Shown one piece after another: positions 5,504-12,002 of a stretch of 12,002 bases of DNA (position 1 is its first letter; every line of letters begins with the position of its first letter). The DNA comes from CAKSQF01 sp051867925. GTDB lineage: Bacteria > Bacillota > Clostridia > Oscillospirales > CAG-272. Where the stretch lies: the NCBI GenBank assembly GCA_051867925.1, contig JBJDZI010000071.1:1-12002 (forward strand), written 5' to 3'. The notes under the pieces are model-generated. The model was not told the DNA's origin, did not search any database, and saw nothing but the letters and a program-made list of their open reading frames with translations. Position numbers and translations under genes: made by a program.

Positions 5504-6376
5504 ATGAAAATATTGAATTTCGGTTCGCTGAACATCGACCATGTTTATGAGGTGGAGCGTTTCGTCTCGCCCAGTGAAACGTTGTCTGCGCTATCCTATC
5601 GGAAAAACGCAGGGGGAAAGGGGCTGAATCAATCCATCGCGCTGGCACGCGCGGGCGCGCCCGTCTGTCACGCGGGGAAGATCGGAGAGGACGGACGGTT
5701 TCTCGCCCAACTCCTGATCGCCGAGGGCGTGGACGTGACTTATCTTGCCGTCACCGATCAGCCCACGGGGCACGCCATCATCGAGGTAGAGCCCGATGGG
5801 CAGAATCGCATCTTAGTCTGCGCAGGTGCCAACGGCGCGGTCTCTGCAGATGATATGCGGGCAGTGCTGGATCGTTTCGGAACAGAGGATTGGTTGCTCC
5901 TGCAAAACGAAGTGGCAGGGCTTTCCACCCTCCTTTCCCTTGCCAAAGCGCGGGGGATGTGGGTGATTTTGAATCCGTCGCCCATCACCGAAGATCTGCT
6001 TACCGCCGATCTGTCTTTGGTGGATTGTTTCGTTTTGAATGAGACGGAAGGTCACGCCCTTACGGGAGAGCGGGAACCCGACCGCGTGCTTGCCATGCTT
6101 GCAAAGCGTTATCCCTACGCCGAGGCTGTTCTGACGCTGGGTGCCTTCGGCGCGTGGTGGCAGGCGGACGGTCGGCGGCTGTACTGTCCCGCTTGCAAGG
6201 TCGAAGCGGTTGACACCACCGCCGCAGGGGATACCTTTACGGGCTACTTCCTTGCTGCCCGCGCCGAAGGTGCTCCTCCCGCGGACGCCCTTTCACTGGC
6301 TACCCGTGCAGCGGGGATCGCCGTTACCAGATCGGGAGCGGCGGCATCGGTTCCTTATCGGAACGAAATCGGGTAA
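5504..6376 (+). CDS. PfkB-family carbohydrate kinase, probable ribokinase
   Basis: This enzyme transfers phosphate from ATP to a sugar, most likely ribose to ribose 5-phosphate. The 290 residues match ribokinase-type PfkB proteins. The N-terminal FGSLNIDHV (6-14) holds the sugar-binding Asn10 and Asp12. The first PfkB signature GGKGLNQS is at 37-44. NPSP is at 157-160 and LNETE at 178-182. The second signature DTTAAGDTFTGYF (237-249) carries the anion hole and the catalytic base Asp243. The C-terminal TRSGAAASVP resembles the end of ribokinases. The upstream partner releases ribose, which supports the substrate guess, but other PfkB sugar or nucleoside kinases share these motifs. The Shine-Dalgarno (GGGGA, about 13 bases upstream) is poor, so translation is probably coupled to the hydrolase. 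No terminator is visible in the 62 bases that follow. Confidence 0.88.
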   Translation: MKILNFGSLNIDHVYEVERFVSPSETLSALSYRKNAGGKGLNQSIALARAGAPVCHAGKIGEDGRFLAQLLIAEGVDVTYLAVTDQPTGHAIIEVEPDGQNRILVCAGANGAVSADDMRAVLDRFGTEDWLLLQNEVAGLSTLLSLAKARGMWVILNPSPITEDLLTADLSLVDCFVLNETEGHALTGEREPDRVLAMLAKRYPYAEAVLTLGAFGAWWQADGRRLYCPACKVEAVDTTAAGDTFTGYFLAARAEGAPPADALSLATRAAGIAVTRSGAAASVPYRNEIG

Positions 6377-6438
6377 AATAAGGATATATTTTTGTAAAGA
6401 AGTGTACATAATCGTATAGAATAAAGGAGAATTTGACT

Positions 6439-6987
6439 ATGAGAAGCGATTTGAAGAAGATACTGGAACAGCTCGGCGATCCCGAAAACGACGCTCCCAT
6501 CGAACTGGAGAACGATCGCGGCGAGATCGCACGGTTTTCCCAGATGGCGCTGATCCCCGTGACCACTCCCTCCGAAGAGTACGAGGATGAGATGGTGGAT
6601 CACAATTTTGCCCTTCTGCAACCCATCGACGAGAGCGGCGAGGAAGACGGCGATCAGGTGATCTTCGATTTTGTGATGGACGAAGACGGCGAGGTGACTA
6701 TTTCTTTGGTGGATAATCCCTATGTGATGCGGAGCGTAATGACGCTTTACCGTCAGCGGGGACGCACTGCCGAGGAAGAGCCGGAGGAAGAGCAGGTCGC
6801 AGAGTGCGATTCCATCTTTGGCGGCACCCTGTTCGGCGAGGCGGAGACGGAGGATGACCGCGCCGAAGCGGAAGAGGAAGCGGCACAGCTGGAGGAAGAA
6901 CTGATTTCCAACGTGGCTCCCGAAAAGACCGCCAAGAAGGGAAAAGAAAAGAAATCCTTCTTCGGCAAACTGTTTGGAAAGAAGTAG
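6439..6987 (+). CDS. DUF1292-like acidic protein with basic C-terminal tail
   Basis: Function unknown. Residues about 19-105 have the layout of DUF1292 proteins common in Firmicutes. A short strand reads IELENDRGEIARF, then FALLQPID, then a strand DQVIFDFVMDEDGE, and finally SLVDNPYVMRSVMTLY. Beyond this the protein is extended by a strongly Glu-rich segment (about 112-156, with EEEPEEEQ and EAEEEAAQLEEE) and a Lys-rich end KKGKEKKSFFGKLFGKK. The end alternates aromatic and basic residues and could bind nucleic acid or a membrane surface. The ATG at 6439 is chosen because AAAGGAGA lies nine bases upstream. An in-frame TTG two codons earlier would be too close to it. The length is 182 residues, about twice a bare DUF1292 domain. 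The gene sits between the kinase and uvrB in the same direction; its operon membership is unclear. Confidence 0.7.
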   Translation: MRSDLKKILEQLGDPENDAPIELENDRGEIARFSQMALIPVTTPSEEYEDEMVDHNFALLQPIDESGEEDGDQVIFDFVMDEDGEVTISLVDNPYVMRSVMTLYRQRGRTAEEEPEEEQVAECDSIFGGTLFGEAETEDDRAEAEEEAAQLEEELISNVAPEKTAKKGKEKKSFFGKLFGKK

Positions 6988-7000
6988 GCAGCGCCCATTG

Positions 7001-7044
7001 ACCGCTTTGAGAGTGCAACTGTTTGGTTGCACTCTCAAAGCGGT
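7001..7044. repeat. Perfect 19-bp inverted repeat between the DUF1292-like gene and uvrB
   Basis: The arms at 7001-7019 (ACCGCTTTGAGAGTGCAAC) and 7026-7044 are exact reverse complements with a six-base loop TGTTTG. In RNA this is a very stable hairpin 13 bases after the DUF1292-like stop. No T run follows on either strand, so it is not a standard intrinsic terminator. A weaker GGTGT/ACACC hairpin follows at 7047-7064. It may be an mRNA processing or stability element, an atypical terminator, or one copy of a dispersed palindromic repeat. Confidence 0.85.
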
Positions 7045-7093
7045 GCGGTGTCCGGTTGAACACCCATGAAAATCACCGACGAAAGGAACAGGT

Positions 7094-9091
7094 ATGGGAA
7101 TCTTTGGGAACGATAAACTCACGGGAACCTTCAAACTCAATAGCTCGTACAAGCCCACGGGCGATCAGCCCGAAGCCATCGACCGTCTGACGGCGGGTGT
7201 GGAGGCGGGCATTCAGGAGCAGACTCTGCTGGGTGTGACCGGTTCGGGTAAGACCTTTACCATGGCGAACATCATCGCCCGCGTGAATAAACCCACGCTG
7301 GTGCTTGCCCATAACAAAACTCTTGCCGCTCAGCTTTGCGGCGAATTTCGGGAGTTTTTCCCCGATAACGCCGTGGAGTATTTCGTTTCTTATTACGACT
7401 ACTACCAGCCCGAGGCGTACATCCCGGGCAAAGACTTATATATCGAAAAAGACTCGGCGGTGAACGACGAGATCGACCGCCTGCGCCATTCCGCCACCTC
7501 TGCGCTCTTTGAGCGGCGGGACGTGATCATTGTGGCAAGTGTGTCTTGTATCTACTCCCTGGGCGATCCCAACGCTTACGAGGAGCAGGTGCTGGCTCTG
7601 CGGGTAGGTGCAAACCTCTCCCGCGAGGAGATGATCGCGCGGTTGATCGCCATGAACTACACCCGCAACGATCTTGCCTTCGCCCGCGACCGATTCCGCG
7701 TGCGGGGCGATGTGGTGGAGGTGCTTCCCGCTTCGCAGGATAAGAAAGCTATTCGCGTAGAATTCTGGGGCGACGAGATCGAGCGGATCACGGAGGTTCA
7801 TGTGGTCACGGGAGAGGTGCTTCGAAGCATCTCCTATGCCTGCATTTTCCCCGCCACCCACTACGCCATTTCGGAAGATAAGCGAGAGGCGGCATTCGAG
7901 GAGATCGAGCGCGAGATGGAAGAGCGGGTAGCATGGTTCAAGGAACAAAACAAATATATCGAAGCCCAGCGCATCGAGGAGAGGACGAAATACGATCTGG
8001 AAATGCTCCGGGAGGTGGGCTTTTGCTCGGGCGTTGAGAACTACTCCCGCATTTTCTCGGGCAGACCTGCGGGCAGTACGCCCTATACGCTGTTGGACTA
8101 TTTCCCGGACGATTTTCTGATGTTTATCGACGAGAGTCATGTCACGCTCCCTCAGGTCAGAGGAATGAGCGGCGGCGACAGTGCGCGCAAGAAATCGCTG
8201 GTGGATTTCGGCTTCCGTCTGCCCTCGGCGTATGACAACCGTCCGCTGTATTTCCACGAATTTGAGCAAAAGATCCACCAAGTGATCTACGTTTCGGCGA
8301 CTCCCGGTGAATACGAGCGAAATCGAAGCGGTCAGATCGCCGAACAGCTGATCCGCCCCACAGGGTTGGTGGATCCCAAGGTAGAGGTGCGCCCCATCGA
8401 AGGGCAGATCGACGATCTGATGGGTGAGATCCGCATCCGCGCCGAGAAGGGCGAGCGGGTGCTGGTCACCACCCTCACCAAGAAAATGGCGGAGGATCTG
8501 ACCGAGTATCTGGAGATGAATCTGATCAAGGTCAAGTACATCCACCACAACGTAGAAACGGTAGAGCGCACCGAGATCATCCGCGATCTGCGCCTGGGTG
8601 TGTTCGACGTGCTGGTGGGCGTCAATCTTCTGCGAGAGGGCTTGGACATCCCCGAGGTGTCGCTGGTGGCGATCCTCGATGCCGACAAGGAGGGTTTCCT
8701 CCGCGGCGAGACCGCGCTGATCCAAACCATCGGCCGTGCCGCGCGAAATGCGGAAGGCAGAGTCATCATGTATGCCGATAAAATGACTGCTTCGATGCAA
8801 GCGGCGATTCTGGAGACCGACCGCCGTCGTGCCATTCAGGAGGCGTACAACGAAGCCAACGGCATCGTGCCGCAGACCATCATCAAGCCTGTCCGCGAGC
8901 TGATCGATCTGGGCAGCAAGGATGAGGACGGAAATCAGAAAAAGGGAAATCGCGGCAGATCTGCGAGAAACGCTCCCGTTCCCCAATCCATCCCCGAACT
9001 GGAAAAGCAGATGCGAGATGCCGCCGCACGGCTGGATTTCGAGACTGCGGCAGAACTGCGCGACCGAATCCGTTCTTTACAGGAAGACTAA
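7094..9091 (+). CDS. uvrB: Excinuclease ABC subunit B
   Basis: UvrB is the helicase-like core of nucleotide excision repair. It is loaded on damaged DNA by UvrA, inserts its beta-hairpin between the strands and then recruits UvrC. The 665 residues are full length. Walker A GVTGSGKT is at 47-54. The beta-hairpin region begins with YDYYQPEAY at 101-109. Walker B DESH is at 346-349 and SATPGEYE at 401-408. The helicase motifs REGLDIPEVSL and QTIGRAARN follow. A C-terminal UVR motif (about 633-661, IPELEKQM to LRDRI) contacts UvrC. The ATG has AAAGGAA about six bases upstream. Two genes downstream lies uvrA, in the same direction with short gaps. I saw no GAAC-N4-GTTC type LexA box in the upstream intergenic DNA. 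Confidence 0.98.
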   Translation: MGIFGNDKLTGTFKLNSSYKPTGDQPEAIDRLTAGVEAGIQEQTLLGVTGSGKTFTMANIIARVNKPTLVLAHNKTLAAQLCGEFREFFPDNAVEYFVSYYDYYQPEAYIPGKDLYIEKDSAVNDEIDRLRHSATSALFERRDVIIVASVSCIYSLGDPNAYEEQVLALRVGANLSREEMIARLIAMNYTRNDLAFARDRFRVRGDVVEVLPASQDKKAIRVEFWGDEIERITEVHVVTGEVLRSISYACIFPATHYAISEDKREAAFEEIEREMEERVAWFKEQNKYIEAQRIEERTKYDLEMLREVGFCSGVENYSRIFSGRPAGSTPYTLLDYFPDDFLMFIDESHVTLPQVRGMSGGDSARKKSLVDFGFRLPSAYDNRPLYFHEFEQKIHQVIYVSATPGEYERNRSGQIAEQLIRPTGLVDPKVEVRPIEGQIDDLMGEIRIRAEKGERVLVTTLTKKMAEDLTEYLEMNLIKVKYIHHNVETVERTEIIRDLRLGVFDVLVGVNLLREGLDIPEVSLVAILDADKEGFLRGETALIQTIGRAARNAEGRVIMYADKMTASMQAAILETDRRRAIQEAYNEANGIVPQTIIKPVRELIDLGSKDEDGNQKKGNRGRSARNAPVPQSIPELEKQMRDAAARLDFETAAELRDRIRSLQED

Positions 9092-9197
9092 TCCATCGGG
9101 CGTTCCCGTAGCAGGGTGAAGACGAATGACTCCCGCAACTGCGGAGCAGTCTCCCACAATCAAGAGTGATCAACCGATCCGAAAGAGGATTTACAGA

Positions 9198-9824
9198 ATG
9201 ATAGGAACCTGCCCGCATTGCGGAAATTACAAGAAAGACAAAACCGTCACGGATACAGAGATTCTCTGCCCCCGTTGCGGCTACCGATGGCACTACAGGC
9301 GACTCCCGCTCTTCATCCTTTCCGGGTGCAGCGGTGTGGGAAAGACCACCACGGGACAGGCGCTTCTGCAAAGACAGACCGACTTTATCGTGCTGGACGG
9401 TGACATCTTTTACAATATCATGCCGCATGAGTCCGACGCGGACTATCTGGATCAGGTCGAGCAGATGGAGAGCCTTTCCCGCAATCTGATGCAAAGCGGC
9501 AAACCCGTGCTGTGGACGATGGCGGGCTGTCTCGACAAACTTCGCCAAACCTACAACTGCCGCTTCTTCTCGGAGATCTACTGCCTTGCCCTTACCTGCG
9601 AGGAGAGTGCGCTCCGCCGGCGCATGACTGAGGGGAGAGGAATCACCGATGAGGACTGGCTCCGAAGCTCGGCAGAGTACAATCGATACTTTCAAACCCA
9701 CGATCGGCTGGGCGATCTGCCCTTCGAAACCTTAGACATCACGCAGAAGAGCGTCATGGCTGTTGCGGATGATGTGGAAGCGTGGGTTAAGCGGCATCTC
9801 ACCGTCTCAAAAAGCCATCAGTAA
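9198..9824 (+). CDS. Zinc-ribbon P-loop nucleotide kinase-like protein
   Basis: The true substrate is unknown. From the chosen start the protein has 208 residues. A small zinc ribbon comes first (Cys5, Cys8, Cys24, Cys27; CPHCGN and CPRCGY). A P-loop fold follows directly, with Walker A GCSGVGKT at 43-50. LDGD at 66-69 is where small-molecule kinases keep an acidic pair. An Arg-rich lid-like segment is at 140-147 (RRRMTEGR). I recall similar ribbon-plus-P-loop proteins annotated only as AAA-family or kinase-like in Firmicutes. The ATG at 9198 is preferred over one at 9126. AAAGAGG precedes it by nine bases, it places the ribbon at the N-terminus, and the extra 24 residues look non-conserved and lack a good ribosome site. 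It lies between uvrB and uvrA, 106 bases after the former and 47 before the latter. Co-transcription with repair genes is likely, but a role in repair is not shown. Confidence 0.78.
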   Translation: MIGTCPHCGNYKKDKTVTDTEILCPRCGYRWHYRRLPLFILSGCSGVGKTTTGQALLQRQTDFIVLDGDIFYNIMPHESDADYLDQVEQMESLSRNLMQSGKPVLWTMAGCLDKLRQTYNCRFFSEIYCLALTCEESALRRRMTEGRGITDEDWLRSSAEYNRYFQTHDRLGDLPFETLDITQKSVMAVADDVEAWVKRHLTVSKSHQ

Positions 9825-9860
9825 CTGCGAATCCATTCTATATAGTAACTGTGAATCAAT
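9820..9860 (+). repeat. Imperfect 17-bp direct repeat before uvrA
   Basis: AGTAACTGCGAATCCAT (9820-9836) and AGTAACTGTGAATCAAT (9844-9860) match at 15 of 17 positions with a 24-base period. The first copy contains the stop codon of the kinase-like gene and the second repeats that TAA out of any gene. It looks like a small local duplication of the gene end. The uvrA ribosome binding site AAGGA follows immediately at 9861-9865. Confidence 0.7.
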
Positions 9861-9871
9861 AAGGAAATCAA

Positions 9872-12002
9872 ATGTCAAGTAAAAAGATCATCATCAAAGG
9901 CGCACGCGCCAACAATCTGAAAAACATCAATCTGGAGATCCCACGGGACAAACTGGTCGTGTTTACGGGACTTTCGGGAAGCGGCAAGTCCTCGTTGGCT
10001 TTCGACACGCTCTATGCTGAGGGACACCGCCGCTTCGTGGAGTCTCTGTCCTCCTACGCCCGTATGTTTTTGGGACAGCTGGACAAGCCCGACGTAGATT
10101 TTATCGAGGGACTGTCCCCCGCCATCTCCATTGATCAGAAAACCACTTCCAAGAACCCCCGTTCCACCGTGGGTACGGTTACCGAGATCTACGACTACCT
10201 CCGTCTGCTGTATGCCAGAGTGGGCGTGCCGCATTGCCCTGTCTGCGGAAAGGAAATCCGCCGTCAGACCGTGGACAATATCATCGAGCAGATTCTCGCC
10301 CTTCCCGAGGGGACTCGGTTCATGCTCCTTTCTCCTGTAGTGCGTGCCAAGAAGGGTACCCACATCAAAGTATTGGATGAAGCAAAGAAAAGCGGCTTCG
10401 TCCGCGTTCGGGTGGACGGAAGCATCTACGAACTAACCGAAGATATCGTGCTGGACAAAAATCTCCGCCACACCGTGGAGATTGTGGTGGATCGTCTGGT
10501 GATCCGTCCCGACATTCGTCCCCGCCTTGCCGATTCGGTGGAGAGCGCGCTCCGTCAGAGCGACGGAAACCTCACCGTTGTGGTGATGAAACGGGACGAG
10601 AACGGCAATAATACCGAGGAAGAGATGACCTTTTCCCTCAACTTCGCCTGCGAGGAGCATAATATCTCCTTCGGCGAACTGGAGCCTCGGATGTTCTCCT
10701 TCAACAATCCCTTGGGCGCTTGCCCCACCTGCTCCGGACTGGGCGAACAGCCCCGCCTGTCTCCCGCAAAGATCATCCCCGATCAGAATCTGTCGCTCCG
10801 TCAGGGCGCGGTGCGGGTCAACGGCTTCAAGTCATTGGACGATGGCACATGGAACGGACCGCTGTTTGAAGCGGTGGGCAAGAATTACGGCTTTACGCTG
10901 GACACGCCTATCCGCAAATATTCCAAACAAGCGCTGAAAGTGCTTTTCTACGGCGACGAAGACCATGTGTATTCGGTGAACCGCGTCTTTGAAATGCGCA
11001 TCTCCCATCAGACTCTTTCCTTTGAAGGTCTGATCCCCATGATCGAGCAACGGATGAAGCAATGGGGCGGCAACGAATATTACGAGGAATTTATGGAAGA
11101 GGTTACCTGCCCCGACTGTCACGGCGCGCGGCTTTCTCCCTCTGTTCTTGCCGTCACCATCGGCGGTAAGAATATCCACGAGTTTTGCTCTATGGCAGTC
11201 TCCGAAGCACTGACCTTCGTGGAAAACCTCACCTTTACTGAGACTGAATGGGTCATTGCCCGCGAGATCGTCAAGGAAGTGAAGGCGCGGCTGTCCTTCC
11301 TCTGCTCCGTGGGTTTGGAGTATCTGACTTTGTCCCGCAAATCTTCCACGCTGTCGGGCGGCGAAGCCCAGCGCATCCGTCTGGCAACCCAGATCGGCTC
11401 AGCGCTGATGGGTGTTATCTATATTTTGGACGAACCCTCCATCGGTCTGCATCAGCGCGACAACGGAAAATTGATCAACACCCTGAAAAAGCTCCGCGAC
11501 ATGGGCAACACCGTCATTGTGGTGGAGCACGACGAGGAGACGATGGCGGAGTCCGATTTTATCGTGGATATCGGACCCGGCGCGGGCATCCACGGCGGCG
11601 AGGTAGTCTCCGCAGGTACGCCCCAAGAAGTGATGGCGGACGAGAAGTCCATCACAGGTGCATTTCTGTCGGGCAGACGGCGGATTGCCATCCCCGAGCA
11701 TCGCCGCCCCGGAAACGGTCTTTTCCTGGAGATCAAGGGCGCCCGCGAGCATAATCTGAAAAACATTGACGTGAAGATCCCGCTGGGAATGTTCGTCTGC
11801 GTTACAGGCGTGTCGGGAAGCGGCAAATCTTCGCTGGTCAATTCCATTCTGCTGAATACGCTGGCACGGGATCTGAACGGTGCTTACACCATTCCGGGCG
11901 ATTGCGACAGCGTGGAAGGTGTGCGCCAACTGGACAAGGTTATCGCCATCGACCAGTCCCCCATCGGGCGGACGCCCCGTTCCAATCCTGCCACCTATAC
12001 GG
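9872..12002 (+). CDS. uvrA: Excinuclease ABC subunit A, N-terminal part (cut by right edge)
   Basis: UvrA is the ABC-type ATPase that recognises DNA damage as a dimer and loads UvrB. About 710 of roughly 940 codons are present and open to the edge. The first nucleotide-binding domain has Walker A GLSGSGKS (33-40), signature LSGGEAQ (494-500), Walker B YILDEPS (517-523) and switch His553. The second begins with Walker A GVSGSGKS (646-653). The UvrB-binding region and first zinc module are inserted in domain I. That module reads FACEEH (258-263) and GACPTC (282-287), so one expected cysteine is a histidine. CPDCHGARL is at 413-421. A further CPVC pair is at 122-125. AAGGA lies seven bases before the ATG. 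The start MSSKKIIIKGARANNLKNI is standard for the family. Expression is probably shared with uvrB and the kinase-like gene. Confidence 0.98.
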   Translation, partial: MSSKKIIIKGARANNLKNINLEIPRDKLVVFTGLSGSGKSSLAFDTLYAEGHRRFVESLSSYARMFLGQLDKPDVDFIEGLSPAISIDQKTTSKNPRSTVGTVTEIYDYLRLLYARVGVPHCPVCGKEIRRQTVDNIIEQILALPEGTRFMLLSPVVRAKKGTHIKVLDEAKKSGFVRVRVDGSIYELTEDIVLDKNLRHTVEIVVDRLVIRPDIRPRLADSVESALRQSDGNLTVVVMKRDENGNNTEEEMTFSLNFACEEHNISFGELEPRMFSFNNPLGACPTCSGLGEQPRLSPAKIIPDQNLSLRQGAVRVNGFKSLDDGTWNGPLFEAVGKNYGFTLDTPIRKYSKQALKVLFYGDEDHVYSVNRVFEMRISHQTLSFEGLIPMIEQRMKQWGGNEYYEEFMEEVTCPDCHGARLSPSVLAVTIGGKNIHEFCSMAVSEALTFVENLTFTETEWVIAREIVKEVKARLSFLCSVGLEYLTLSRKSSTLSGGEAQRIRLATQIGSALMGVIYILDEPSIGLHQRDNGKLINTLKKLRDMGNTVIVVEHDEETMAESDFIVDIGPGAGIHGGEVVSAGTPQEVMADEKSITGAFLSGRRRIAIPEHRRPGNGLFLEIKGAREHNLKNIDVKIPLGMFVCVTGVSGSGKSSLVNSILLNTLARDLNGAYTIPGDCDSVEGVRQLDKVIAIDQSPIGRTPRSNPATYT

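Noticed and set aside
6392..6420. Possible promoter TTGTAA-17-TATAGA before the DUF1292-like gene
   Set aside because: Its predicted transcription start would fall inside the ribosome binding site at 6423-6430, so it could not support normal translation.
6988..7093. LexA/Cheo box controlling uvrB
   Set aside because: No GAAC-N4-GTTC or close variant was found by eye in this gap, nor in 9825-9871 before uvrA.
7066..7116. A 16-codon ORF overlapping the uvrB start, considered as a leader peptide
   Set aside because: No ribosome binding site, no biased amino acid run and no terminator downstream.
7436..8986. A 516-codon open frame on the minus strand opposite uvrB
   Set aside because: It is fully antisense to a clear uvrB with all helicase motifs. 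Its translation has no recognisable domain, and its length follows from the codon bias of the opposite strand.
9126..9197. Upstream ATG giving the kinase-like protein 24 extra residues
   Set aside because: No good Shine-Dalgarno, non-conserved-looking residues, and the ATG at 9198 has a ribosome site and puts the zinc ribbon at the N-terminus.

Overview
The window looks like chromosomal DNA of a low-oxygen Firmicute, most likely a class Clostridia gut-type organism (inference). The reasons are strong AAGGAGG-type ribosome binding sites, sigma-A-type promoters with 17-base spacers, fairly GC-rich coding sequence with AT-rich intergenic DNA, a DUF1292-like protein and a zinc-ribbon P-loop kinase of a type I associate with Firmicutes. 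No phage, transposase, rRNA, tRNA or CRISPR array is visible. The content is mostly housekeeping; the most interesting part is regulatory.

Region 1 (1-3186, minus strand) is a branched-chain amino acid operon transcribed leftwards: promoter, leader peptide, attenuator-type terminator, ilvB, ilvN, ilvC (ilvC runs off the left edge). The leader upstream of ilvB holds a previously unannotated 21-codon ORF (3064-3129) in which 10 residues are Ile, Leu or Val. A 10-bp hairpin with a U tract follows (2941-2982). Two long, mutually exclusive pairings link the leader-peptide codons and the spacer to the terminator. This is the layout of ribosome-mediated attenuation, rather than the T-box more usual for such operons in Firmicutes. 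A CodY-box-like sequence lies just upstream of the -35.

Region 2 (3253-4050, minus strand) is a single FabG-like short-chain dehydrogenase with its own good promoter. No terminator is visible between it and the ilv promoter.

Region 3 (4051-4586) is a long intergenic stretch. It holds a hairpin, a probable decayed gene remnant on the minus strand, and a strong plus-strand promoter.

Region 4 (4587-6376, plus strand) is a two-gene nucleoside salvage operon. A nucleoside hydrolase releases ribose from nucleosides, and a ribokinase-family sugar kinase, starting 5 bases after the hydrolase stop, would phosphorylate it for the pentose phosphate pathway.

Region 5 (6439-12002, plus strand) starts with a small acidic DUF1292-like protein and a perfect 19-bp hairpin without a U tract. 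Then come uvrB, a zinc-ribbon P-loop kinase-like protein and uvrA (cut by the right edge). UvrA and UvrB form the damage-recognition stage of nucleotide excision repair. The kinase-like gene between them is the only member of that cluster with no established link to repair. I found no LexA/Cheo box in front of uvrB or uvrA by eye.
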